Shown: in pieces, positions 1 through 10,639 of the stretch
Numbering within the stretch: position 1 is the stretch's first letter
How the letters are laid out: every line of letters begins with the position of its first letter
Assembly (NCBI GenBank): GCA_963920765.1
Contig: OY987245.1
Span: forward strand, 10,432,727-10,496,726
Source of the DNA: Ulota crispa
Lineage: Eukaryota > Streptophyta > Bryopsida > Orthotrichales > Orthotrichaceae
DNA length: 64,000 bases
Reading direction: 5' to 3'
Position numbers and translations under genes: made by a program
Notes under the pieces: generated by a model
What the model saw: the letters and a program-made list of their open reading frames with translations, nothing else
Databases searched by the model: none
Told to the model about the DNA's origin: nothing

Positions 1-164
1 GAGCCCCACCCAGTCAAGGTACCTTGTCATGGGCAATCTGAACTGAAGGCCCGTCCCAACTGACCTAGGCAGAACGACAAAAAAAAATTCTGATATGTTC
101 ACGCCACGTAAAGTTTAGAAAGCAATCTCCAATTTTGCATCCAAGCCCTCTACACTAAATATCA

Positions 165-726
165 TTTAGGTTGCCTTGACAATTAGGTTGCCTAATCCTA
201 GTAAGTTACCTCATGACTATTCATCACTTGGCCACTTGAAGGCACATGCAACATACAAAAATATTTAGATTTCACATGGTTTATGATTTAGAAGTCACTC
301 ATTTGTCTTTTTACAACATCATTGTTATCTAAAAATGGTTTATTGTAGTAAATTTTTATGAATAATACTGTAATATTTATATAATGTGAAAAGTCAAGAA
401 ATTAGTGTGGGGCAACCTAAACATAATACTCAGTGTACACCAAAGAGTGCATTTAGGTTGCCTCAACAATTAGGCTGCCTTGCCTTGGAAAGTTACCTCA
501 TGACCCATCAATTGCCCACTTGGGAGTGCATGTAACTCTTTATACATTAAAATTCCACTTGATTTTACAGCTTAGATGTTGTTAGTTTGTGTTTCTATAA
601 CTTTGTAATAGTTGTCAAACTAAATAAAATTTATTTATCACAATAATTATGTATAAATGCAATTGTAGTAAAAATAAGTACTTAAATAGTGAGGAGTGTT
701 GAGAAATTAGTATGGGGCAACCTAAA
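165..726. mobile_element. Two tandem MITEs with TTTAGGTTGCCT ends
   Basis: Copy 1 spans 165-421 and copy 2 spans 452-726. Both begin with TTTAGGTTGCCT, continue with an internal AATTAGG.TGCCT and a TACCTCATGAC block, and end with GGGGCAACCTAAA. A third copy lies at 44342-44614 in the opposite orientation. About 260-275 bp each, no coding capacity. Confidence 0.85.
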
Positions 727-733
727 TGCACTA

Positions 734-1095
734 CTCCCTCCGTCCCAAAATGATCTTCTTGTTACACAAAATGTTATAGATTAAGCTCAAAAAGAACCAT
801 TTTTCAAAAAAAAAAAATTGACCTATGAAAAGAGTTTGATGTCCTCTTACTGTTTTGAAATTTTGAGTTTCAAATTAGTTTTCAAAGTGTGATTTCAAAA
901 TGCTTGAAAATTGAATTTTTGAGGCATTTTTGAAGAGCACTGGTGGCCACTCACTTGATGGCATGGGATTGGTTAGCATGCCTATACTTTTAAACTATGT
1001 GCAAGTGTTATTAGCTCCCTTCCTCTTCCAACAAGAAGATCATTTTGGGACACTAAATAAAGATCAACAAGAAGATCATTTTGAGACAGAGGAAG
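734..1095. mobile_element. Stowaway-like MITE (TA-CTCCCTCCGTCCC ends)
   Basis: Flanked by TA (732-733 and 1096-1097). The left end CTCCCTCCGTCCCAAAATGA mirrors the right end, which repeats GAAGATCATTTTG twice. The interior (GGCATGGGATTGGTTAGCAT) matches in reverse the 639-bp copy at 18350-18988, so this is a deleted derivative of it. Terminal sequence and TA target are those of plant Stowaway (Tc1/mariner) MITEs. Confidence 0.85.
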
Positions 1096-1592
1096 TATTT
1101 GATATAGGGTTGTAGTTTGACTTTTACAGAATCAGCCGCTGGACATCCAGGCCGGACACAGTCCCATGAAAAGGTATCCTCACCCCCGTCAGCCCCGGCC
1201 AGCCCGGCCAGCCCAGCCAGCCAACAAGCAAGCAATCGAGCGAGAGAGCGGCGACAGATTCCTCCCATTTCACGGATCCCACCAACAGCACCTCCCAAGC
1301 CCCTTTCAACCTGACCAGCCCATCATCCCCGCACCCCCCTCGTCCGTTGCCCCCTCAGAGCTATAATACAATTTCCCTCAAGTACCACCGGATCAGATGC
1401 GCTCTCTCTCCCAAACTGGGCCCCCGCCTGCGCACGCTCTTCCATACCCCCACCCCCACCCCCTGACCCCCCAGCTTTTGGGTCATCATCATCATCATGC
1501 ACTGCGTCTCCGCTCGTGCTGCTGCTGCTCGTGCTGCAGGTGGTCCTGCTCCCCCTCGTTGACGATCGTCCCTGCTCTCTCAAGTCTGCAAG

Positions 1593-2401
1593 GTGGGTAC
1601 TACTCCTACTCACAGAGCGCTTCTCTCACCGGCATTCTGTTCCTTAGAAAACGAGTTTAATTTGCTCTGGAATCTGCATTTTTGCTTTGAAAAGTGCCAG
1701 CCTCTCTGCAGCGTTTGAACAAGGATCCTGTTCCTTAGAAAATGAGTTTCGCTATAGAATCCGCAGTCCTATAGAATCTGCAGGTTAGCTATGGAATCTG
1801 CAGTTCTGTTTTGGAAAGTGGCGGTTGAATCTGTTGGAATCTTGGACGTCCCCTTTGTTGGGTTTTCTTTAATGAATCTTTGGAGAGGATCTCAGGCTCT
1901 TCTTGGTTGCGCTTCTTGGCGAGATCCTTCGGGGTGTGCTGAGAACCGTAATTTACATTGTTATAGCATTGCTTGCTTGCTTGCTTTTGCCCCTCCAAGT
2001 GAACAAAATTGAAACCTTTAAGAGTATCCATTCCCTTTCCAACTTTCTTGTTCCGAGAGTTGTAAATGCTAATTCCATCGTCAATAGCTTCTCGGGCACC
2101 GTCTGTTGCAAATGCTGCAGTGCCCAAGGACCGTGCAATTGAAACGAGAGAGAGAGAAAAGAGAGCGAGAGAAAGATAGGAGTTTTCTGTCGTTGAACTC
2201 TGTCGTTGAACAATAATCACAAGATAAAAATGAAAATGGAATGCAACATTGGAAGCAAATAAGTAGAGAAACGAGAGTGCTTTGGGAGAGGTATTGTTGC
2301 AGTTATCTATTGCAAGATTCAGTGAGTGTGCGAAATCTTCGCAATGTGCGTACTTAGTTGCACTGAATAACCGTCTGAAATCTTTTTCTCTTTTTCTGCA
2401 G
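1593..2401 (+). other. Probable 5'UTR intron of the PHT1 gene
   Basis: A good donor (GCAAG|GTGGGT at 1593) and a strong acceptor with a pyrimidine tract (TCTTTTTCTGCAG ending 2401) bracket this stretch. The 56 bases from 2402 to the ATG would then be the second part of the leader, and the CT-rich, GC-rich sequence around 1380-1592 the first leader exon. 5'UTR introns are common in plant PHT1 genes. It is inferred from splice-site quality only; the transcription start is not visible. Confidence 0.5.
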
Positions 2402-2457
2402 ACGTGGCCAAAGCGGTGATTAAAGATCAGAGGGATTTTGATTAAGCAGCGGTCGAG

Positions 2458-5400
2458 ATGGTGGCGAAGAACTTGGAAGTGTTGACAGCGCTCGACAAGG
2501 CGAAGACACAATGGTACCATTTCACCACCATCATCATCGCGGGGATGGGATTTTTTACAGACGCGTACGACTTGTTCTGTATTTCCGTGGTGACGAAGCT
2601 GTTGGGGCGGCTTTACTACTACGATCCAGCGACTAAGAAACCAGGGATCTTGCCAGCAGGCGTGAACTCCGCGCTCAGCGGCGTGGCGCTCGTGGGCACG
2701 CTGTTTGGTCAGCTCTTCTTCGGTTGGTTGGGTGACAAGCTCGGGCGGAAGAAGGTCTATGGCGCCACACTGCTCATCATGATCATCTTCTCCATCGCCT
2801 GTGGCTGCTCTTTTGGCACCACTCCCAAGGCGGTCATGACCACCCTCTGCTTCTTCAGGTCGGTACCCATTCCCGTGTACCCAAATTCTCAAACCGCTCA
2901 TGCTAAATCACCACGAGTAGGATTAGCAAAAAAATCGAGGGAAATTTTAAGTTTGGAATGTTTTCGTAGATACCCTTGCTTTTTCAGAAATATCACAAGT
3001 ACCCTTGGACCAACCAAAAAATGTAGACATGTGTTTTCGTTTTACATGCCACTTCCTTGCTTCCTTTGTGCGCACAAACATAACAAGAAAGAGTTAAGTG
3101 TGTGAGCATAACAAAATAAAGGCCTACTTTTTTGATCTGAGGTTATTTGTGAAATTTCTGAAAAGGCAGGGGTATCTACGAAAATATTGCGAACTTCAAG
3201 GGTATCCATGAAATTTTCTCAAAAATCTATATGTATATCTCTGCGGTATGTGGTGTCTGTGGCACTGGCCATAGCGAATGTAGTGTACATGTCCATAATT
3301 CTTATGACATTTTACAACTTGCTCATGCAAAATCATGGCGAGCAGGATTAGCAGAAAAATCTATATCTATATATATATATAGAGCTCAGTGGTATGTGTC
3401 TGTGGCACTGGCCCCATAGCGAATGTTGGTGACATGTTCATAATTCTTCTGACATTTCACACCTTGCTCATGCAAATCACTACGAGCAAGTTTAGCAAAA
3501 AGATCTATGTATAGCTCCGGGTATGTGTCTGTGGCACTAGCCATAGCGAATGTTGGTGTCAATTCTTATGACATTTCACAACTTGCTCATGCAAATCATG
3601 ATGAGTAGGATTTGAACGTGTATGTGTGTTTTGTTGTGTGTGCAGGTTTTGGTTGGGATTTGGCATTGGAGGAGATTATCCGCTCTCAGCAACGATTATG
3701 TCCGAGTATGCGAACACAAAAACGAGAGGTGCATTCGTAGCAGCGGTGTTTGCGATGCAAGGAGTGGGGATTCTTGCAGCAGGCGCGGTGGGGATCATTT
3801 CTTCTTCAATTTTCAACCACATTCACAAAGTGCCGACATTCGCTCAAGACCCGATCCGGTCGACTCCGCGTGAGGCTGATTTCCTGTGGCGCTTCATCTT
3901 CGCGTTGGGCGCGCTCCCGGCGCTGGCGACGTTTTATTACCGCATGAGGATGCCGGAGACCGCGCGTTACACCGCGCTTGTGGAGGGGAATACCAAGCAA
4001 GCCGCGGCGGACATGGGCAAAGGTAGGAACACCCATCATAAGCCGTAGTGTCCCTATGGGCGTCACCTGCCATGTCAGGGATTACAAAATTACAAAAGTA
4101 AATGCCTATGGGTGCGGAAGTGATGGTTCTCGGTGAGGGAGCTAGTGATGGTTATGGGTAACAAAGTGGTGGTTTTGGGACCTCCCATGTCAGGGATTAA
4201 AGAGTACAAAATTGAACGCCTATGGTGTGGAAGTGATGGTTGTGGATGAGGGAGTGATGGTTATGGGTAAGAAAGTGGTGGTTTTGGGACCTGCCATGTC
4301 GGGGATTAAAAGATACAAAATCAAATGCCGATGGGTGCGGAAGTGATGATTGTGGGTGATGAGTGATGGTTATGGGTAACAAACTGTTGGTTTTGGGTGA
4401 CTAACATGATAATTTTGAGTGCCTCACTATTTAAGAACCAAATACGCATTCTTTTTAGCATCTCTTGCACACAACTATTCAATTTTTGGTGATTTTGGAC
4501 TTTGAAAGAAATCTCTGAACAAATGCATGGAATTGGAATTTTGAAAATTGATGTTAACATTTTGGTTTCCTCTTCCTAACCTGACAATATTATTGTCAAA
4601 GTTCATCAATTAATTTTTCTTACTCCAAAATCCTTAGTTTGATGCTTATGGGTGTACATACATGGTAGAAACACCCATAAACTAACATTAGTGTCTCCAT
4701 GACTGTCACCTCTAGAATCTTGAAAAACCTGTAGAAGTAAAATAGATGTAATTACAAGGATGTAGAACATGTGAACAATGAAACCTTCGTGTTGGTTACG
4801 AGTACAATAGCCGTTTGCTCTTTACAAATTCACAACTTATTCTCACAATATCCAAATAACTCATTCGAAAGTGCAAAGTCATTATTCTTCTATTGCTAAG
4901 AGGATCTTATAATGTACTAGATGTTTATGAATAGTCACCATGTTCAAAACTCTTAAACTAACGCATATGGGTGTTCCTTTTTTTTAAAGTGTTGCAAGTG
5001 AACATCGAGGGGGAGACGGCGGGCACTGTGGAGCCGCATATTCAGTACAAGCTGTTTAGCGCGGAGTTTTTCCGTCTCCACGGGAGACATTTGTTGGGGA
5101 CTACCACGTGCTGGTTCTTCTTGGACATCGCTTTCTACTCCCAGAATTTGTTTCAGAAGGATGTGTTTACTGCTATTGGTTGGATTCCTGCTGCGAGCAA
5201 GATGAGCGCTGTACACGAAGTCTACCGTATTGCTCGCGCTCAAACTCTCATCGCGCTTTGCTCCACCGTTCCAGGTACGGACAGCTTTTCTCCACTTCGC
5301 CATTAAAACTCAATAAACACTATATTTAAGTATTTATTGGGGAAAGGGACTTTTGGGATTTTGTATTTTTTAAAAGTTCATTTAGTAGAATCTTCTTAAA

Positions 5401-6662
5401 AAAACGCACAAAGAAATCCAAAAGTCCTAACATTTGCATTTTTTTTTCTATTTTTTTCATGTCGTGTTGAAGGGGAAAAATTTCATGGATACCCTTAGAG
5501 TTTGTGATATTTTCATAGATACTCCTGTTTGTTTCAAATATTGCCCAAATACCCCTTGGACCAAACAACACTTAGTTTTGTTTGTGTGCATGCCACTTCC
5601 CTTTCTTCCTTCACTTTGTGCGCACATTGCTTCTTTTCTCTGTTTCATTACATTCTCGTTCTTCAACATGGGTCATGAAGAAAAAGTAGGAGCATAACAA
5701 ATAAATGCCTATAAATATTATGGTCCAAGGGTATTTGTGTAATGTCTCGAAAAGCATCGTACTTTTTCTTCATGACCAATGTTGATGAAGAAGGGAATGT
5801 AATAATGGAAACAAAAAAAGAAGCAACGTGCACACAAAGTGAGGAAAAAGGGAAGTGGCATGCTTACAACATAACAAATGCCTGAAAATTATTATAATTC
5901 AAAGGCACTTGCGTGATTTCTGAAAAAGATAGGGGCATCTGTGTAGATATTGCAAACTTCAGGGGTACCCATGAAATTTTCCCTAAACTCAACGACGTTT
6001 GCTTGGTTATGTGAATATTGCAAACTTTCAGGGTTAACTTATCTATGAAATTTTCCCTAACCGCAATTATGTTTTACTTGCTTTTGCTGACATTTTTCTC
6101 GGTGTTTTTTGTTTTGTTGTTACCAGGGTATTGGTTCACCGTCTTCCTCATCGACAGAATCGGACGCTGGATCATTCAACTGCAAGGCTTTTTCTTCATG
6201 ACAGTCTTCATGTTCGCGTTGAGCATCCCATACAACACACTGAAACAGAGCAACCACATCGGATTCGTCATTCTGTACGCGCTCACTTTCTTCTTCGCCA
6301 ACTTCGGACCGAATTCCACGACGTTCATCGTCCCCGCCGAGCTCTTCCCAGCCAGATTCCGGTCCACGTGTCACGGCATCTCAGCTGCTGCAGGCAAAGC
6401 CGGTGCCATTGTCGGTGCCTTTGGATTCCTGTACGCAGCTCAAAGCCCACATGCGAAGCTGGTGGATCCCGGGTACCACAAAGGAATTGGAGTGAAGTAC
6501 GCGCTCATCACGTTGGGGTGTGTCAACGCCATGGGATTCCTGTGCACGTTTCTGGTGCCCGAGACTAACCAACGCTCACTTGAGGACATCACCGGAGAAA
6601 ACGAGGACGATGGCATTCCCAAGTCCCACCACAACCACATGTCCCATGGTCGGGTGGTTTGA
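2458..6662 (+). CDS. PHT1: High-affinity inorganic phosphate transporter, PHT1 family (4 coding exons, 532 aa)
   Basis: Proton/phosphate symporter of the plasma membrane, major facilitator superfamily. Coding exons: 2458-2858, 3646-4022, 4990-5274 and 6127-6662; all introns are GT-AG and the joins keep frame (phases 2, 1, 1). The product of 532 aa matches the usual 520-540 aa. Visible hallmarks: TDAYD in TM1 (Asp35, Asp38), the MFS motif [11 protein letters not shown] (92-102), the PHT1 signature [13 protein letters not shown] (142-154), [14 protein letters not shown] (304-317, with the conserved membrane Asp305), and a hydrophilic, His-rich C-terminal tail. The ATG is the first in frame and gives the standard PHT1 N-terminus (…[13 protein letters not shown]). 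All three coding introns hold MITEs, and intron 2 appears to be made entirely of them. PHT1 genes of flowering plants usually have few or no introns (family knowledge), so three is notable. Identity is very secure; exon ends rest on frame and family alignment. Confidence 0.97.
2859..3645 (+). repeat. PHT1 intron 1: tandem repeat array interrupted by a MITE
   Basis: The intron holds about three tandem units of 110-140 bp at 3229-3615. Each contains GTGTCTGTGGCACT, CATAGCGAATGT and ACTTGCTCATGCAAA. A further partial unit at 2890-2935 shares CTCATGCTAAATCA and AGTAGGATTAGCAAAAA. A family B MITE (2938-3220) has split the array between the first and second units. A short (TA)n tract lies near 3368-3380. 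Confidence 0.75.
2938..3220. mobile_element. MITE family B (ends AGGGAAAATTTCATGGATAC), copy in PHT1 intron 1
   Basis: Imperfect palindrome. The left end (agggaaattttaagtttgg, cgtagatacccttgctttttc) is mirrored by the right end (gaaaaggcaggggtatctac, ggtatccatgaaattttct). The same family recurs at 5472-5985, 15153-15466 and 17096-17410. There is no coding capacity; it is a non-autonomous DNA transposon of unassigned superfamily. Confidence 0.8.
4022..4980. mobile_element. Two head-to-tail TAAGGTAG-type (family A) elements forming all of PHT1 intron 2
   Basis: The first element runs from 4022 (GGTAGGAACACCCAT) to about 4660, where its inverted end reads ATGCTTATGGGTGTACATAC. The second runs from 4664 (GGTAGAAACACCCATAA) to about 4979 (ATATGGGTGTTCC). 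The second is a typical 300-bp family A copy, in the orientation whose right end contains TTCAAAACTCTTAA. The first has an expanded interior of about three 115-bp tandem units (4067-4390, each with GTGATGGTTATGGGTAA). The spliceosomal donor at 4023 is the GT of the first element's terminal GGTAG. Only a short T-rich stretch and AAAG lie between the second element's end and the acceptor at 4989. Confidence 0.85.
5275..6126 (+). mobile_element. PHT1 intron 3 with family B MITE (5472-5985) and a family B fragment
   Basis: From 5472 (AGGGGAAAAATTTCATGGAT) to 5985 (CCCATGAAATTTTCCCT) lies a family B element longer than its relatives. Its middle is an inverted duplication around TTCTTCAACATGGGTCATGAAG (5658 onward) and its partner near 5765. 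A second family B terminus, ATGAAATTTTCCCTAACC, sits at 6045-6062 and looks like a leftover end. The intron closes with a T-rich tract and TTACCAG. Confidence 0.75.
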
Positions 6663-6784
6663 TTTTTTATATCAAACAATGTCTAGTTTCTCAAGTTTTT
6701 GAACAACGTAAGATTCCCCCCCCCCCCCCCAAAAAAAAGGTTTGCTGTTTTTATGATTTTTTTGGGTCGTTTCTTGACACTCTT

Positions 6785-6915
6785 TAGCTTGGGAGCCAGT
6801 TTGGATTCATTAGCTTGGGAGCCAGTTTGGATTCATTAGCTTGGGAGCTAGTTTGGATTCATTTGCTTGGGAGCTAGTTTGGATTCTTTAGTTTGGGAGC
6901 CAGTTTGGTTGGATT
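6785..6915 (+). repeat. 26-bp tandem repeat in the PHT1 3'UTR/downstream region
   Basis: Five imperfect units of TTAGCTTGGGAGCCAGTTTG plus GATTCA follow one another about 120 bp after the stop codon. The last unit is degenerate (GTTTGGTTGGATTC). Confidence 0.85.
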
Positions 6916-7172
6916 CAATTTACTGTGAGGGGGAAAAGAAAAGACATTTGGTAAAACATGAAGTATACCCCAGTTTTTGTTGAGGATATGAAATTTTTAG
7001 ATGGGTTGTTGTAGAACGTGTACTGGTATTTTTTTTTTTTTTTTTTAAGCTTTGGGACTGCAGAAAGATTTTAGATGCTTCTGTTGTTGTACTTTTAGAA
7101 ACTGAGCGTTCTCAGAAACAATGTAGGCAAATTATGGTGTGAGGACGTGAAACTGTGGTTCTTGTGTTTCGT

Positions 7173-7178
7173 AATAAA
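7173..7178 (+). terminator. Candidate polyadenylation signal AATAAA downstream of PHT1
   Basis: The first canonical AATAAA on the coding strand after the PHT1 stop, about 510 bp downstream. Plant poly(A) signals are degenerate, so the true 3' end may lie nearer to the stop. Confidence 0.25.
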
Positions 7179-7599
7179 ACGATTACGGAATTGGTTTAGG
7201 ATCAGTTTTATGGTGAATGCTTGTTGATGCTTTTTCCTTGGCATGATCTGTGTAAGAATTGTTGTTTTCTGTTCTGTTGATTTCTTTTTGGAAGGAGCTG
7301 GAGAGTTGTTACGGTAAAACTGTGGTATGGCTGTGCATTTTTTTAGTCAGAACGTGGGGTTTACTTCTTGAGACGTTGCTGATGTGGGGAAATCATGTTC
7401 TGGTTTCCGGGGGTGAGTATTCAATTGATTTACAAAGCATGTTAATGATAATGAAGCTTGAGATTAAGCCGCTTGTTATTTTCTTCTTGAGCACGCATCA
7501 TACTATGTGGTAAGTGAATACAGTACTCCATAGTAAGTGACTACGGGTTGAAGAATTTGCTGTTATGAAAAGTGGAAGTTTCAACAAACTAGATAAGAG

Positions 7600-8418
7600 A
7601 AAAAGAGAGGTATTATGTGAGAATTCTCTACAATGACGAACTATTGACATGAATGCAAAAGGGTCGTTCTTCATTAGTAACCTGTAAGACTTCTATTTCC
7701 CGTTGTTGAACAATGATAATTATGATATACGGTTTTGAGAAGTTCTAGAAAAAAAACTTTGAATGGGAATCTTAAACCAGTCCAATGCTGCTGGGATAGA
7801 GCCTGCCACTCATGGCGTAACTACTTGTTAATCTTGTGACAAAGGTATCCACTGTTATTCACTGATTGTAATGACACGAAATTTGGTCTATCTAAACTCT
7901 ACTTTTTGCATTGTGAAAACTCAAAATCTATCATTTTCAAAACTACGAATCTGAGGTCCGTTTGCACAAATTGAACACATTGATGTCATCCATTACGTAA
8001 GCTAATAAAAATGTCAAAAGTAGGAGCAGAATGAACAAAGAGAGCTAAGTGAAAACTTGTGGTGGCCCAAACTTCTAGGACAACATCTCCTTTGATACTT
8101 TCCACAAGTAAACAGACGAGTAGGGACCTAGTCCCGTCACCTACACTGACCCCTAATAACCAATAGCAACCCATGTCTGCATACACTGGTTGATTCAATC
8201 CCAAGTGGTGAAAGCCTGACGTGGCATGATATGTGTTACTAATTTCTCAATGAAAGTAAGGGTTGCTTACTGCTCCTCAGAATAGTTGACTATCTCCAGT
8301 TTGTGGAAAAAACACTCCTTACATATTTATGAAAAAAAACTATCTCCACAGATTTGGCTCCAGCTCTTGTATTCAAACATCTCTCCACAACTGAATTCAT
8401 ATCCCAAGATCACAGTTC
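7600..8418. other. Intergenic stretch with no recognised feature
   Basis: AT-rich DNA between the PHT1 downstream region and the MITE cluster. I see no coding exon, no clear inverted-repeat element and no RNA gene here. Confidence 0.5.
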
Positions 8419-8748
8419 TAAAGTAGGAGGTTCATGAATGGAAAATCTAAGGGCTGAAACAGAATTTTGGGGAGGTGGAACTTCTTGAAATATTTTTCAG
8501 TAAATTCTCCTTCAAAGATGCGAGGAATTGGCATATGACCCAAGTCATTTCATATTCTTTGAAACTTTGTGGAGTTAGTTATGAAGTTTTGAAGTTGAAA
8601 TGGCATAGGGCTCTATAATGGTTCACCTCCTCAAATATACATTTTCTGTACATTGTTAAAACCTATGAAAAACAATATGTATAAAAATAGTATATTTGAG
8701 GAGGTGATTCATTTTAGAGCCTGAACCAAATTAGAGCCTTCTACCTTA
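8419..8748. mobile_element. TAAGGTAG-type MITE, family C copy 1
   Basis: Ends TAAAGTAGGAGGTTCATGAA and AGAGCCTTCTACCTTA. The interior has an inverted sub-repeat (CACCTCCTCAAATATACATT and its partner near 8685-8705). Other copies: 14098-14422 and 57909-58225, all sharing ATCTAAGGGCTGAAA and TTTTGAAGTTGAA. Confidence 0.85.
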
Positions 8749-8931
8749 TGTATACTGCAATGGTTAAAGTACGCAGATAGAGATTATTAATCCACCGTAC
8801 AATGACGAAATGCATGAGACCAGCCAACTGGGGAGACAAACCGGTTCTTGCATGTTCATATTTATAAAAAAATTACGCTTTGTAAATTAAGTAAGGATCG
8901 TATCGAATATGCAGCAAGCGAGAAGTAGCCT

Positions 8932-9202
8932 CAGTTTACTGCACAAACGTCGATGTGGGGCCAGGGTGGAAAAGGATTGTTTTTTACACGCCAGAAAATG
9001 TGTGAGTTTAGATATTTACCATCAAGAGATTGAATTTGGGGATTTTGAACTAATATTTGGATTCAGAGACTCTGCTTTAGTCTAGTACCCTAGAGGAGGA
9101 TAAAATCAAACAAAAATACATGGCAAATTATTATTATTACCTTGTTTGGACCTGAGATTTTCCACCCTGGCCTCACATTGACATATGTACAGTAAACTGA
9201 GC
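8932..9202. mobile_element. MITE with CTCAGTTTACTG ends and GGCCAGGGTGGAAAA subterminal
   Basis: The left arm (CTCAGTTTACTGCACAAACG, then GGGGCCAGGGTGGAAAA) is mirrored by the right arm (TTTTCCACCCTGGCCTC, then GTACAGTAAACTGAG). The middle is single-copy within the window. It is non-coding. Confidence 0.75.
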
Positions 9203-9240
9203 CCAAGAAATAGTGAGGTGAAGATACTTTAATGATCTAT

Positions 9241-9776
9241 GGGCATCTGTAATGGCACCAAGAAAAACCATGGCAACAGTCTCAACAGTTCAGCCTAATC
9301 TTTTAATAGACAGTGAATTTGACCATAAATTTTTAGTGATTTGAAGGGTATTGAAAATATTATTGTAAAAACGTAATAATATTTGGGTTTGGACATTGAT
9401 TGACTTAGATATATCCCATCAAGTGTTAGCTAACTTCCAAGACACTTAGAGGCCCCTCCAAATCAAGCCTAAGTAAGGAAATTTTTATAAAAGGGTTGGT
9501 AAATTGCCAACCATTTGCCAACCCCTTTATAAAAATCTCCTTATTTAGGCTTGATTTGGAGGGGCCTCTAAGTGTTTTGGAAATTAGCTAACACTAGATG
9601 GGATATATCTAAGTCAATCAATGTCCAAACCCAAATATTATTACGTTTTTACAATAATATTTTCAATACCCTTCAAATCACTAAAAATTTATGGTCAAAT
9701 TCACTGTCTATTAAAAGATTAGGCTGAACTGTTGAGACTGTTGTCGGGGTTTTTCTTGGTGCCATTATAGATGCCC
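9241..9776. mobile_element. Full-length fold-back element, two arms of about 255 bp
   Basis: The sequence is a nearly complete palindrome from GGGCATCTGTAATGGCACC (9241) to its complement GGTGCCATTATAGATGCCC (ending 9776). The loop is only about 15-20 bp, around AATTGCCAACCATTTGCC. The arms differ at only a few positions. A transcript from either strand would fold into one long hairpin. No ORF. Confidence 0.92.
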
Positions 9777-9901
9777 TAATAAGGAAAGCTGTTTATTGCA
9801 AATTGTTTCTACAATAATTGACGCACCCTGTCTTCTGCAGCTCCAACAGGAGCACCATATGTCAATCATCGAGTTCTTGAAACTCCCATACAAAAAATCT
9901 T

Positions 9902-10316
9902 AGGGGATTGATATGTCTACCACACCTTTTCAGCTATTCTACCATATCTCAGGGTAAATTTTAGATTTCTACCATCAAAAAGCTGAATTTGAAAATTTGG
10001 AATTCAAATTTGGACTAAGAGACCGTGATTTTGTCTAGAATCATAAAAAGGTTCTAATTGAACAACACCCAATGAAAAAGCTTACCTTTTTTATAAACAA
10101 AAATAAAAGGAATACTTTTCCCCAAGCTAAGCTTTTTCATTGGGTGTTGTTCAGTTACAACCATTTTTTTAATGGTTTTAGACAAAATCAAGGTCTCTAA
10201 GTCCAAATCTAAATTCCAAATTCTCAAATTCAACTATTTGATGGTTGAAATCTAAAATTTACCCCGGAGGTGTGGTAGAATAGCTGAAAGGGTGTGGTAG
10301 ACATATCAATCCCCAA
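9902..10316. mobile_element. Fold-back MITE with GGGGATTGATATGTCTACCA ends
   Basis: Inverted arms run from 9913 and to 10306, including TATGTCTACCACACC and its partner GGTGTGGTAGACATA, and the inner pair TTGAACAACACCCAATGAAA and TTTCATTGGGTGTTGTTCAG. The arms are more diverged than those of the 9241 element. Non-coding. Confidence 0.85.
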
Positions 10317-10639
10317 AATCCTATTCTCCCGCACCATAGTTTTGCCACACTCCACTAGAAGCATAACCTAAGGTAGGAGCACCCAATTACGACACTAGTT
10401 GTTTTTGGACAGCTATAAAGTTGAGGAAATGCACTAGTTGCTTGATCTAATCTCGACACCTAGGTTAAGGAAAGCTGTCACTATAATTAGGTACAGAGAA
10501 CACAAATTGTGTAGGTGGCTCAAAAGCTAAGCATGTGACATGGTTTTTTTGATGGCGCCTTTTCATTTCAATATGAGCATTTCAAAAGGGGTCTAGTGTT
10601 GACAATAGGATAGTTTAGGAATAGTCTAGGGAGTTATCT

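Noticed and set aside
1789..2901. 370-codon ORF on the minus strand
   Set aside because: It runs antisense through the GC-rich first coding exon of PHT1 and its leader intron. It has no domain, and its openness follows from codon bias of the real gene on the other strand.
6131..6568. 145-codon ORF in PHT1 exon 4, second frame
   Set aside because: Shadow of the PHT1 coding frame; Arg/His-rich composition is typical of an off-frame reading.
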